This document shows positions 11,511-23,411 of a stretch of 64,000 bases of DNA, piece by piece. Every line of letters starts with the position of its first letter. The stretch's first letter is position 1. Source of the stretch: Nephrocerus scutellatus. Lineage: Eukaryota; Arthropoda; Insecta; Diptera; Pipunculidae. The stretch covers positions 112,746,930-112,810,929 of the forward strand of contig OX352762.1 in NCBI GenBank assembly GCA_947095585.1, given 5' to 3'. The position numbers and the translations under genes are program-made. The notes beneath the pieces were generated by a model. The model saw only the letters and a list, made by a program, of their open reading frames with translations. It made no database searches and was not told the DNA's origin.

Positions 11511-12879
11511 TACTAATCACTTTGTATCGCATACCTGATCATTTACAAAGGATGCATTAAAACCATGTAAATTGCAATCACTTATAAATAATTTGTGGAA
11601 TCAATTGTTAGACAACGTGATTCACTTAACTTGCATTGGATTGTGGGTAGGATCTTGATGTTAAGCTGTTGTCGTCTTTATTGATCAAAGTATAAGAAAC
11701 TTTTTGAAGAAGGTTCTCTGATAATTTTGTTTTTTTGTTTACAGGTGAGATTATAAGCCCTGCTTCAATCGTAATTCCATAATTGCAAAAAATAATAGCA
11801 CATATTTTTATATCCATACTACATGTCATTCCGCTCTGTTTGATTTAAAAGTTGACCACTAAAATATTCATAAGAGCGTCTTTTCCTAATTAAGACTCGC
11901 TTAAACTGGTTCGGTTAAAACCAGATAAAAAACTGCCAACTGTCCATTGAAATGATCCAGCAATTTTAAAACATGTATCAATGTTTTCAAAACTTCCTTT
12001 CACTCGAAGACATGAATAAAATGTACGGAAACATTGTAGTTATTCCTAATTAAAGAACATGCAATTCATAAAATAATACGCACCACATTCAACTTTTATT
12101 GTTTGTTTGAAGAGAATTTACTCGCCTGAAAAAGGTCATAGTCAATTTCCTATAAAACGCGCAGTTGGTCAGCACAAAAGCGATTGTTAATCGCTTCAAT
12201 ATGACACAATAGGGAAGCCTTCAACCGTTTATTTTTGTTACGATCATTATTGTCATACAATGTATTATGCCGTGTATTCTGATGCCTCGAATTCTACAAT
12301 GTATATTTGTCATGATTGTCATTCAAATTTTGCTTCTAACACTTTAGCACCTTTCTCCCCTTTTGATTCCATTGTATGTACGAACGGGTACATATTCGTT
12401 GCTATCGTATTCGGGTGATTCTTCAACGCTGTGTGAAGGCTTCTCGTGCATTATATTGCCACAAGGTAATTGTCCAAGTCAATCAAATGGAAATTATCTA
12501 TTCCGTAAATAATTCATAGCCGCTAAATGTCGAAGTGATAAAATCAATGAGGGCATTATGCCTGTAGGGTTGTATCTAGTTATTTCCTGATTTTATTTTA
12601 TAAACTGATAATTGGACGCTGCTGATTATAAGTTGTCCTCTCATACGAGTATGTATCATTTTCTATACAATGTTGTCTTTCGAAAATAAATATATTTGTA
12701 TAGAATCGTTTTTCTTGCGACTATCTCTTTGCATTTTATTAAGAGTGTGCATTTGCCTGCATTCCAAAGAGTCACGATAACGTTACTACCTATGAAATAT
12801 ACTGTTGAAGATGCTCATTTCGAATGTTTTAAATTCTAGGGTATTAAAAGGCTACAATATTAGGTGGATAGTAGTTTTT
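11511..12879. other. AT-rich DNA, no gene seen
   Basis: No element ends, no coding similarity and no repeat shared with the rest of the window were found. Confidence 0.5.
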
Positions 12880-13787
12880 TTTTTATTTCTACCCTAGCCC
12901 ATACATGTAGACACTGCGACCTAAAAGATGTATTGTATCTTAGGGTGTCTTTACTGTAAAAGATACACCACCTTCCTAATGAACGATAGTAAATCCTTAG
13001 TAGCAGAATTTCTCAACTCCGCTGTCGAGCATATTTCCTTGTGAAAGATGCGTCTCCTTAACCAAAATAATGCTGGACATTCACAGAAAATGTGCTCGGA
13101 TGACTCTTCATCTTCCGAGCAGAACCTACATTCTGTATCTGAGCCCACACCAATTTTGTTAGGTTGTTAGGTTAGGCCAAAGTGACCTGTTAGAAAACTC
13201 ACCAGCTTCCTAATGTTATTAAAATTTTGGATTTCCTTGTAGATTCGTTGCCTGCAATTCCAATTTGACCTGGGACTCAACCGAGTTTGACTTTGTTGTG
13301 TCTGGCAAGAGAATACAGGACATCGTAACAGTTTTTGATTGATTTTGAGAAAAGCTTCTTTATTAAAGTTAATCCCGGCGCAGATCTCAATGGCATGGAG
13401 TTCCGCCTGGAAAACCGAGGGACTTTTGCCCATTGGTATCGAGACTTCGGTGTTGAGTCCAAAGACCCCAGCTCCAACTCCAGTTTCCATCTTCTAACCA
13501 GACCAGACTTGTAGGGTCCAGTGCCGGAACACCATTGCACCAGTTTACCCGGTCCAATATTTCTACCTGAAATTTCCTTCCGAAACAGTACTCCCTGACC
13601 ATAATATCGGGGATTGTGCAAAACATGTCTCTTTCAGGAATTGAGTCGAGAATTTTCAGGTGTCCTATACCGTATTCTAGTTGCAGCTTATTAGCGCATC
13701 TAGCAGCCGTTTTCCTAATGAAGATTGGCAGAGTGAAAGCTTTACAACAGCTTTAGTGCTGTCGTAGGGCAGGTGCGCTAGCACCCG
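12880..13787 (-). mobile_element. LOA/R1-type LINE, 3' half (RNase H and tail)
   Basis: Minus-strand segments in order are: KTAARCANKLQLEYGIGHLK with DIMVREYCFGRKF (linker after the thumb), METGVGAGVFGLNTEVSIPM with VFQAELHAIEICAGIN (RNase H), a gap where the GHxxI.GNE block should be, NNIRKLVSFLTGHFGL, and the tail CRFCSEDEESSEHIFCECPA. It meets the plus-strand LOA segment at about 13787. Its first 218 bp (13570-13787) are an inverted copy of 14305-14527. Confidence 0.85.
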
Positions 13788-14530
13788 TTACCCGAGACAG
13801 TGGTATCAAAGACCGACCCCAAGGAGTAGTGCTTTCTCCCCTTCTATGGCCACTAGTCATTGACAATCTTCTAGTAGGTCTTCACAGATCAGGCTACATC
13901 GCCATTGGTTAAGTGGACGATATGGCGATTTTTATTAGTGGTTACTTACAAAACAGTTCTAGTGCCTTTCACGAAAAGAAGACTGATCGATTTGAGACCT
14001 ATCATCATCACCACGTTAGATTATTCCAGTGATATTAAATATCTCGGTGTCATACTTGATAAACGGCTAAACTGGAATTCTCATATCAAGTCCGTCATCG
14101 ATCGCGCCACTAGGGCCTTGTGGGCCAGTAGAGGCCTCTACGTCAGAACTTGTGGTACAAATCCTAAAATGGTACATTGAATGTACACAATGATGGTGAG
14201 ACCTATTATCACGTACGCGGCCATCGTTTGGCGGCCGAAAATTCTTGAACGGACAACAACTAAGCTTCAGAAGCTACAAAGCTGCCTGGCTCGGTATAAA
14301 GGGTGCCAGCGCATCTGCCCTACGACAGCACTAGAAGCTGTTGTAGAGCTTTTACTTCTACCAATCTTCATTAGGAAGACAGCTGCTAGATGCGATATTA
14401 AGCTGCAACTAGAATGTGGGAACAATGTAGTGACTATGTAGGTCACCTGAAAATTCTTGACTGATAGAGACATGTTCTGCACAATCCCCGATATTATGGT
14501 CAGGGAGTACTGTTTCGGAAAGAAATTTGA
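13788..14530 (+). mobile_element. LOA/R1-type LINE, RT palm and thumb, inverted relative to neighbour
   Basis: Reads IKDRPQGVVLSPLLWPLVID (palm block B), then VDDMAIFISG where YADD has become a stop plus VDD, then TVLVPFTKRRLIDLRPI, IKYLGVILDKRLNWNSHIKS, ALWASRGLY, and after a stop MYTMMVRPIITYAAIVWRP and LQKLQSC (thumb). It ends in EYCFGKKF at about 14527. The sequence is the upstream continuation of the family seen on the minus strand at 12880-13787, but points the other way. The two lie 5' end to 5' end. Confidence 0.85.
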
Positions 14531-15472
14531 TTGTTTGCTGACTTATCTGTTTCCTGGCAGGGTCTTTATAAAATACAAAAACAGAGCCATACATTTCACG
14601 CACACCACTAGCATTACATGTTGACCAAACCAAACGTAAACATTAGGATAGCATTAAAGCTAACGTATATGCTCATGTGTTCAAGTGTTTTTAACATGTT
14701 AGTTTGAGTTCATTCCATATTATATTATTGTTGCCACCAATAGCATACATTCCGTCAATAACAGTAGCTAGAATTCCAGAGTGACACTGCTTTTACCACC
14801 TTGTTCAAGTGGGTTAAATCAGTGTCGCCAATACGTTAGGTATTGTAGATACAGTGTTCACTTGTTCACTAATTGGAATTAAAGCGCATGTTCATACATA
14901 AGCTGATTTGAATGTCGTCTTACCGAAGTATACACGTGTTATTAAAGTTATACCCCGCCCAAAATTCACATAAGTAAAACGCAGAAAATTCTGCGACACG
15001 CTCCATTGCACGCAAATTGCAAGTTTATGCGAGCAATATGTACGTTGTATACAAATATGTATCTGGAAAAGCGAAACACGCAAAAAAAAATCGCGCTTAC
15101 CTCCAATGTATAGATAGACTTTGTAAGTCTTGTAATTGAATTATTAATTCCACATGTAGGTACACTATTTAGTTTTGATTTTGCTATTTTGTTGTTATAA
15201 TATAAATAAGAAATAACGAATTGGTCTGGCGGAATTGAGAAGACTATCAAGTGCCTTCGATTTATGTATAAGAATAATAATGTACGAATGCCTATGATTA
15301 TATGAAAATTGCTGCATTTAGGACTTTAATTCCATTAGACGCCATGTACACACCTCATGAAATTTGTTCCGTTTTCTGACATCTTTCCAAGTACGTAATA
15401 ATTTGCGTGCATAGACATTGTATATCTGTGTAGAAATTGTTATAACTTGATTTGACAAAAAATTATTCAACT
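14531..15472. other. AT-rich DNA, no gene seen
   Basis: Nothing recognisable on either strand between the LOA palm segment and the reversed SINE. Confidence 0.5.
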
Positions 15473-15735
15473 TATAATAATAATATTTCTGCTCGACAGA
15501 CCATTGCGGTCCAAACCTAGCTTCTCACGACCATTTGTGTTCTGCATGCATATTTTTGCACACAAATGGAAGGAGCTACAAGTTAATGCCGTATCCGAAC
15601 GAAAAGCTTTCCATGACAAGCTATTACTCTCGAATGTTTGTCAGACATTCGCGAGAGGTGGGACCGTGAAAAATACTTTTGGTGTTTTCTGGGATTCGAA
15701 ACTCGAACCTCCTGCTCAGAAGTCGGTGGAAAAAC
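15473..15735 (-). mobile_element. tRNA-derived SINE, copy 2
   Basis: Reverse-orientation copy. On the minus strand it has the box B-like GTTTCGAATCCC, the body CACGGTCCCACCTCTCGCGA and CTTGTCATGGAAAGC, and a tail ending in ATATTATTATTATA at 15473-15486. The box A region is largely destroyed. No clear target duplication was seen. Confidence 0.85.
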
Positions 15736-16198
15736 GAAACACTTAGACCAATAATGGTCCATTGTGATAACACACGGATCGAGCAAATTATTTCCCCCTA
15801 CTCATTGAAACATTTACAGCTTCGTATGAAGCGCAAGTATTTGTAAGATCACTAAGCTGATCCTAGAGCTCTTGAAGGAGAGCTGGGCAAGTACAGAGAA
15901 GATAGAGAGTGGTCTTCTCCTCTTTCTCGTTCATGTAGCTGCTGCAGAAGTCAGAATACGCCGAGCATTGCAGTATGGTTGCGTATTAGGCAGTGTCCAT
16001 TAATGACACTTATTATAGCACCGATGTGCAATAATTTTTGAGAGATCAAACACTTCGGGCGTTTTAGATCTAGCTTGTGCCCGATCAGACCAGTTAAATA
16101 AAATTCGAATATATCAAGGAATTTTCTAGACAGATCACAGAAAGATGTTTGCCGAAGTGTTTTTGGGTTCAAACGCACCTGAAACTGTTGAGTGTTTT

Positions 16199-17320
16199 TT
16201 TAAATTCTATATATTAACTTCACTTGCCCGTGGGTCGGTCGGTCGTCGGTCGTCGGTCGTCTGTCGTGGAATCTTGCGATCAATTTTTAACCCACTTCCC
16301 AAGACCCGATTTTATTGAAATTTTGCACACATGTGTATTTCCGGAGACAACACTTTCTATTAAAATCTGGGGGCTCCTATACAAATATTTTACAAAATTT
16401 TACTCGATTTTCTTCAAATTTTATACACATGTGTATATGTGATAGACAACACATTTTGTAAAAATTTTGGAGACCCCGGGCCCCGGGTTCGTGAGACCCC
16501 ATAAATTTTTTTTAAAAAATAACCCGAATTTCTTCAAATTTTATATACGCATGTATCTTCGATAGACAACACTTCTTGTAAAAATTTTGGAGACCCCGGG
16601 GCCCGGGTTCGTGGGACCCCATAAAATTTTTTTACAAAATAACCCGCATTTCTTCAAATTTTATATACGTATGTATCTTCGATAGACAACACTTTTTGTA
16701 AAAATTTTGGAGACCCCGGGCCCCGGGGTCGTGGGGCCCCAAAATTTAAAAAAAAAAATTAACCCCATTTTCTTCAAAATTTATATACGTATGTATCTCC
16801 GATGAAAAACACTTTTTGTAAAATTTTTGGAGACCCCGGGCCCCAGGGTCATTGGGCCCCAAATTTTTTTTTAAAAAAATTAACCCGATTTTTTTTAAAT
16901 TTTATAAACGTGTGTATCTCCGATGGACAACACTTTTTGCATAAATTTTGTTGGCCGGGTCGTGGGCCCCATAAAATTTTTTAAAAAAATAAACCCGATT
17001 TTCTTCAAATTTTATACACTCTGTATCTCCGATGGACAAAATTTTTTGTAAAGTTTTTGGAGTGAACGGGCCTTGAGGCCCAATGGGTGCTCATATAAAT
17101 TTTTTAAAAATTAGCTCGGTTTTCGTTAAATTTTTAACACATGTGTATCACTGATGGACATAACTTTTTGTTAATTTGTTGGAGTGATAGGGCCATGAGA
17201 CCCGTGTGGTGTCCATGTAAATTTTTTAAAAATTAGCCCGATTTTCTTCAAATTTTTACACATACCCATCTCCTATTAGAGAATTTACATGAAAAATTTT
17301 AATTCTTATGGATTGTTTTT
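16199..17320 (+). mobile_element. Tandem-repeat element, copy A (Helentron/DINE-like?)
   Basis: Begins TAAATTCTATATATTAACTT, followed by a short GTCG-rich minisatellite. Then come about nine units of about 120 bp, with anchors near 16313, 16416, 16536, 16656, 16776, 16896, 17008, 17127 and 17250. Each unit has CCCGATTTTCTTCAAATTTT, a TACACATGTGTA-type palindrome, and most carry a GC-rich block such as GACCCCGGGCCCCGGGGTC. It ends ATTAGAGAATTTACATG and AAAAATTTTAATTCTTATGG. The left TAAATTCTCTA (best kept in copies B and C) and the right TTAGAGAATTTA are inverted repeats. There is no coding content. Known Helentron-type non-autonomous elements have subterminal inverted repeats and a short 3' palindrome, so that class is my best guess. 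Confidence 0.75.
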
Positions 17321-18229
17321 ATTTCGAATCCAAACCGGTGTGGTAGAATTAGATTTTTGTCTTCAATTCTCAAGTGAAGTCAGTAGTAACTTTTCGTGAC
17401 TTATGTCCCATTTAAGTGAGTCATAAATCGCAAAAATGAATATGTGGACTTATGTCCCTGCGCCGGTTTTGTTATCGTTATTACCTACAATACTTTCCAT
17501 AGACGCGGGACTTATTTTAATCGCTGGGAAGGTAATAATGTATAAATGATGACAAAGTCTTTTATAAGGTAGAGCCTTAATTAGACCTTTTCAAATACTT
17601 TTTAATTTTTCAAGTCTTAAAATATCTGAAATAATTATTTTTTTGTTTATTTGCCTAATGTGAGCTATCTTCATGAGCAGTGTAAATCATTCCCATGCGA
17701 AAGTCTAACACTTCGTTTTGTTTATGGGTTTTACCTATGCAAATGGAAAGCCCCATAAATAATATTGAGTGCTCGCGGTTCAGGCATAATTAATGTGACA
17801 TTACTTTTCAAACACAATCGGCTAATAAATACGTGGCCTCATTTATTTCCTTCAATAAAAAACAATCAACAAAAGAACTGTCCCGTAATTTTTTACAATT
17901 TCAAACACTAAAATTATTCCGGGCTATGGAACCGATCGTTAATAAATTATCTTCTTCTTATGAAAAATTGTGATAGATGACTTTATGTCGCGGTACGGTA
18001 GACATGTAGCAGTAGTTTCTTCGTTAATGGACTGTCTAATGTCACTTGTGATTACTTTTGTTAGTTTTTTTTACGATTGGTTAATTTTAAAACCTTGACT
18101 TTTTTAAATTATTTTATATTTAAGATTAGCATCGACCTGACAATGCAAATCATCTACATTAGACTCTTGCTTGAAAAACACCACTAAATTATCCAAATTT
18201 ACTTATAGAAAACCGATCATCGAAACATA
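17321..18229. other. AT-rich DNA, no gene seen
   Basis: No coding similarity or shared repeat was recognised. Confidence 0.5.
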
Positions 18230-18560
18230 TAAACGACTTTTTGAACGGATGGCTGACATCAAAAGTGTCGTTGAGCTGTCATTCCTCTCTTAACGAGATG
18301 GGTAAGCAGTTCATAAGAATCATTTGGATCTGGGGCCAAGCAGATACGAAAGAGAACTGCAGGGCGGATGAGCTAGCGAGATGTGGTGCGGCTCTCCAGC
18401 TGCTACCCGAAGGGATAGATGTAGGAAGGCCTATTGCTACACTAAAGCTTGTGTTACGAAAAGATGCAGAAGCCTTAACAAACGAAAGGTGGCAAAATAC
18501 CGACACTTGGAATATATCATGACAAGTTTAGCCAAAGATAATCTACATTCAAAGACGTGA
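18230..18560 (+). pseudogene. RNase H fragment of a LINE
   Basis: Reads IRIIWIWGQADTKENCRADE, then LARCGAALQLLPEGIDVGRP and LRKDAEALTNERWQNTDTW. IWxxGxADxxxNxxADELAR matches the last catalytic block of RNase H (usually WVPGHxxIxGNExADELA), with the active-site H changed to Q. It is a different subfamily from the LOA copies in this window because the downstream spacer differs. No reverse transcriptase is attached. Confidence 0.75.
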
Positions 18561-18789
18561 ACTTAAAACTTTTGATTTTATATGCAGGGTGTACCTGTTA
18601 AGGTGAAAAATACTTAAAGGGATAATTCCATGGTTAGTTACGAGAAAAAATCGTAAAAAATATTTAAATGAATTTACAAAGATCATTTCGATAGAGGCTT
18701 ACGATCATAATTGTGGTTTTCTAATATCTACTCACAAAATTGCCGTTCTGTGTTTAATAAAAGGGATAAATAATATATTTTCTTGCACT

Positions 18790-19295
18790 TGCACTGTCAC
18801 TTGTCTTACTTTAGACAATAAAGCAACTTTTATGGGTGATGGAGTCACAAACTTACACAACCTTCATAATTGGGCTGAATTTAATCCAATGTTGTTAAAG
18901 TAACATCTTCATAAATTCATTTAAGTAGTATGGGCCGGAGTAATCAACAATCATTTCATTGGTCCTCACATAATACCCAAACAAACATGTAGCTGCAGCT
19001 TTTGACGAATTACTCGCCAAAATTGATGGAAGACGTCCCATTACTGACTCGAAACAACATATTCTTTCAGCTGGATATTGCTCCTTGCCACAGTGGACGT
19101 AATGTTACTGCATTTTTAAGATGAATTGGTAGAAACGGTCCGACTAGGTCACCGGATCTAACTCCTCCAGATTTTTTGTTGTGTGGGGAAGAATTAAAGT
19201 GCTGGTATATTCCTCGAAAATAGAAACTGTAGAACAGCTAGGAAGGAAGTTGAGCACGAAGATCAGACGGCTGCAATGTACTGAATAAAACATAC
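18790..19295 (+). mobile_element. Tc1/mariner-superfamily transposase relic (DD41D-like)
   Basis: Frames in sequence give NLHNWAEFNP, VVWAGVINNHFIGPHIIP, a piece reading FDELLAKIDGRRPIT, a shifted piece FFQLDIAPCHSGRNVTAFL (normally FQQDGAPPHxxxxV), TRSPDLTPPDFLL, and EELKCW or VLVYSSKIETVEQL in the end region. The SPDLTPxDF block carries the third catalytic D. Many frameshifts are present. It belongs to the same subfamily as the relic at 61.5-62.1 kb and differs from the element at 33.3-34.4 kb. It ends close to the 3' end of a minus-strand RTE. Confidence 0.75.
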
Positions 19296-19299
19296 ATGA

Positions 19300-21300
19300 A
19301 AATTCATATTCATCATCATATTTGGTTCTACAACCGGGGTCCGGTCCTGACTTGCCGCAAAAAGTATCTCCACCGGTCCCGATTTTGAGCCGATGACACC
19401 CAGTTTTACATCTCTAAAGTCTGGGCATCCTGGTCTACGCCATCTTTCCAGCATAGGCTTGACTGGCCTGGCTGTCGTGTTCCATAAATCCTACCGCAAA
19501 CGACTTTCCGAGCAGGATACTCTTCGCTCATGCGAGCTAGGTGTCCTGCCAACCGGAGTCTACCGATCTTTATTCTCTTCACGATGTCTACATCGCGATA
19601 ACGCTCTTACTCTCGCTCGTACAGAGTATTTTAGTGTCTCCGGAATCGTCCTTTATTTCATACGGGCCAACAATTCTACGTAAGACATTTCTCTATAACG
19701 CATCTTAAAGATCAGAATGTGATTTTTGCTAAGCAAAACTGGTATGGCCATTGTTCCTGGATCCGAAGAGTCGTGGCAGACTATAGTAGGTTTTGTTGGC
19801 TTTAAGCAACCGTGTGCGTAGTTCTAGTTACATGCAGGTATCGGCTGCTACAGTTGACCCGAGATAGTTAGAGGATTGCACAATTTTAATTGCGGCACCA
19901 ATGTTAGATCTTCTGCTCGCAGACGTGACCACAATATACTTTGTTTTGCTCTCATTTAAGTGCAGCCCCAGATTTCGTGCCGCCCGCTCGATCTGGATGA
20001 CAGCTTCCTGTACAGCTCTTGGGTTTATACCAGTGACGTCAATTTCGTCTGCGTAAGCCAGTATCTGAATAGACTTATAGAGGATTGTCAAGTTCAAAAT
20101 TTAGACATTTTTCCATCACCTGCCTTAGGGTGTAAATCTGATCAGTTGTTGATTTGCCTGGGATGAAGCCACACTGGTATGGACCAATGATTACTTAAGC
20201 GTATGGGGCTATACTGTCTTGAAGGATAGAGGAGAAAATCTATATACCACTTTATATCACGATAATTGCTGCACATTTTGATATCTCCTTTTTTATTTAT
20301 GATGATGCACAGGATGCCTCTTCGCCAGTCTTCTGGCATCGCTATTAGCTCCCATCTTGCACTATTATTTCATGAATTGATTGGTGTGTTGCGGAACCTC
20401 CTGTTTTAATTAGCTCCGCTGGGATATCATCTGATCCCGGGGCCTTATTATTCTTCGTCTATTCTTGGTGGCAGCAGCATAGTGTAGTCTTCGGTTATTG
20501 GTGAAGCCTCTAATTTCTAAGTTCGCTGGTCATTTACCAACTTATGAAAGTATTCGTTCCATTGCTCTAAGATGTAATGGTGTCAGCAGTACTAATGATA
20601 AGATTCTTAAGGCGTGTCAATTTCTCTTCTACGCCCTACATATCAGCACCAGGGCTTACTCTCCCTGAATTTATCGCGAGTCCTATTGATGGACCGTAGT
20701 CGATTCTGGTCTATTCGATTTTGTACTCGCAATCGACCAAATTATTGCTTGCTGCCATCTCTATGACTTGTTGTCCATTGTCATTAGTGTTTTCGTGTAA
20801 GCTATGGGTTCAAATGAACTGCCTGAATACTAACTACCTATTTAAGCATTCATACCCCCCAGAATAATTTTTACATCATACTGAGGGCAAGCATGGAGAT
20901 TCCGTTCGACTGATTCAAAAAATTCTTCTTTTTCATTATCTGGGGAATCCTCTGTGTGTGTGAACTTTTATGAGGCTTATGTTTTTTAATCTGCCCCGTA
21001 CGCGAAGGGTGCATAGCCGTTCATTTACTGCTTTAAAGCCTATAACTGTGGGTTTCATTCTTTTGCTGATTAGAAAGCCCACCCCGAGCACATGATGTCT
21101 TGCATGACAGCTGTAATATATGTCATTGTCTGATTTTTTAGTTCATCCCAACTAACGTCGTCAGAGAAACTTACAACAGATTTCCAGTAATTGTTTTGAT
21201 TGCGAAATCTTCTCAATTCTTCCCTCACTAACTCAACAGAATTACTATAGCGAGTTCCTAATTGGTTCACCGTTTCAAAGTGTTATCCAATAAGACTGAA
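19300..21300 (-). mobile_element. RTE-like LINE, decayed, with endonuclease remnant
   Basis: Its 3' end at 19305-19340 is the family signature CATCATATTTGG (ATGATG tail on the minus strand). On the minus strand: endonuclease near 20970-20850 (TEDSPDNEKEEFFESVERNL, CPQYDVKIILGGMNA), linker, palm start PEDWRRGILC near 20330, then CGFIPGKSTTDQIYTL, then ILAYADEIDVTGINPRAVQE with YADD changed to YADE, then GLHLNESKTKYIV, SNYLGSTVAA, and the C-terminal LAGHLA/RWxxxGxPD tail. The catalytic FIDFKxAYD part is deleted. RTE assignment rests on the endonuclease type and pol layout. Confidence 0.85.
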
Positions 21301-22529
21301 CTTCTCAGCACCTTGAGGCGGTTTTTGTTGATGATTGCTGTCTGTCGGCTGTAGGAATCTTGAAAGATCAGTTTACTTTAGAAAACATATTCTTCGAATC
21401 TGTCTTTAGTATCTTTTCAGCGCGTTTCCACCAATACTTGTTCACGCTCTGGAATGGCCGTTTTAAAAGAGTTATTTCTTAGAAAATATGAATTACATTG
21501 ATCTCGGCAAGATCAACCAATAGGCAAGATAAAGCAATAGTGCAACGTGCCATACGAAGACAAAGCTATCATGTTACAGCCGAAAAAGTGACCAAAAATT
21601 TGGATCGTAAAGCATAAACCGCGTGAACTATATTTCCGAAACTACTCGTATTTTAAATTGAAAAGTTTAATAAATATCAAATTTTTGTTATTTTTTGAGA
21701 ATATTAAGTTTAATCGGGTTAAATCACAAAAATTCATTTTTCTGCCTGTTTTATACAAAATATTTAATACTTTTGACTTTGTTTTTGTGGATAATATCTT
21801 TTAACTCGTATTTTGGTAAAATGTTAGGTATACTCGTATAAAGTCTCTTTACATTTTGTGCTATGGTTAAAAAAATAATTGTTTGGCTGCTTACTCCTAC
21901 GCAATCTCCCTTTATCTTACACACGATAATAATCGACCGGATTAATAAATCTGGATATATGTATATCTGTTGGATCACACCGCACCATGACGCAATATGT
22001 TTATATACCGTACCGATGAAACGCTGTCAGATGAATAAAAATCTCCCAAAAATATCTTCAATAAAATGGACAAGCACAACTGCGATCAATTTATGTATCA
22101 AATCAATTTATGTCGCGCCACAGCGGCATTGCTCTTTGTCATCAATGTCAGCGACATACCCATAGTCCAACATTAATCTGGAAGTAGGACAAAATAAAGC
22201 ACTGATTTGTATTTTAGTATAATTGATAGGAAAAACTTACATTAAAAATACGAAAATACTTGTTGTTGATTTTATACGACGGATGGAAAATGCGCGTGAT
22301 TAATTATTGTTTTCCTTTTTTTTTAGATTCCTTATGGTGAGCGAATTTAAATTTGAAACAAAAAGAATTCTTTCAAAGAAATTCTGTTAATTCTAATTTT
22401 TTTTAAAACGTGACACTGATTTAAAAAATGTTTTTTAGTAACTAATTTTTTAATAAAAATACACATCGACCGGCAAAAATCTATAGGACGCGTAATCTTA
22501 AGGTAATGTTCAAAAGAAGGAACTACAAG
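21301..22529. other. AT-rich DNA, no gene seen
   Basis: No recognisable coding segment. The short frames are low complexity. Confidence 0.5.
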
Positions 22530-22632
22530 TACATATATATTTGTAGGTCCCTTCCATTTTGTGCAAAAATATAACTCGTATAAGACGAATGTTCGCGAGA
22601 AGCTAGGCCTTGGACCGCGACAGTATTAAATC
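22530..22632 (+). mobile_element. tRNA-derived SINE, 3' fragment
   Basis: Contains TTTGTAGGTCCCTTCCATTT, TGTGCAAAAATATA and CGCGAGAAGCTAGGCCTTGG followed by ACCGCGACAGTATTA, the 3' half of the SINE body. The promoter half is missing. It is followed directly by RTE fragments. Confidence 0.8.
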
Positions 22633-22639
22633 CTTTACC

Positions 22640-22715
22640 ATCATTATTTCTGGTTCTACAAAAGTGGTAGCGCAAAAAACCGGCTCCAATTTCGATCTTA
22701 TGAGTGCAGTTTACT
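22640..22715 (-). mobile_element. RTE 3' terminal fragment
   Basis: ATCATTATTTCTGGTTCTAC and the following TTTCGATCTTATG align with the family 3' end (ATCATCATATTTGGCTCTAC ... TTTCGAGCCGATG) in minus orientation. It is short and diverged, and faces a plus-strand RTE fragment starting about 20 bp later. Confidence 0.55.
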
Positions 22716-22734
22716 GGTATATTAACGAAGTCGT

Positions 22735-23225
22735 ACTGTTGCTTGTAACCAACAAAGCCTACTTATCTATCAAATCCAGGAATTCAACTATGACATCCAA
22801 GCTGATGGTTTATAAGACAATGGTCATACCAGTGCTTACACATCATATAGATGTGAGAGTTGAGTGCTTAGTAAACCTCTTATCCGCATTAGAGAGGAAA
22901 GTCGTCTCGCAGAGAATTGTTGACCCAGTATGTGAGAAAGAACGACTATATTATGATGAAATCTACGAGCGTAACCGCGATATCGACATCATGATAAGTC
23001 AAGCTCGGTAGGCTCCAATGGACAACATACCTAATTCGTATGAGCGATAAAGGTCCTGCTCAGAAAGTCGATTGCGGTAGGATTTATGAGACATGGGCCG
23101 GCCAAGTGTACGCTCGATGGATGGCGTAGGCCAGAACGCACACGCGCATAGTTTAAGCATGCCAAACTGGATGATATCGGCTCAAAATCAGAACCGGTGT
23201 GGGGGTATTTTCGGGAATCTAAGGT
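22735..23225 (+). mobile_element. RTE-like LINE, C-terminal fragment
   Basis: Reads TNKAYLSIKSRNSTMTSKLM, VYKTMVIPVLTHH, VCEKERLYYDEIYERNRDID, and after a frameshift a decayed RGRPxxRWxDGV segment, then SMPNWMISAQNQNRCGGIFG. These match the part of RTE pol after the palm (LLKANKAYYSLSRLF, GRPSLRWKDGVDQDAQSLGM) in the copy at 42.9-45.0 kb. Only the last third of pol is present. Confidence 0.85.
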
Positions 23226-23411
23226 TTATGATTTAATATTTTTTAAACAAAAACTTCATCGCCCACCATTATAAGTTTTGAGGAAATAAAAGAACGGCTA
23301 TACACCCTTGCCGTGCTGGGAAAAGAAAAGTTAAGAACATAAGCCTCATAGCGTTTTCCCACCTACAGATAATTTATCGGACTGTAAAAAAGAAGAATTC
23401 TTTAATTCAGA

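Noticed and set aside
16199..17320. CRISPR-like array
   Set aside because: Units of about 120 bp are themselves the repeat, without unique spacers, and the context is a eukaryotic mobile element.
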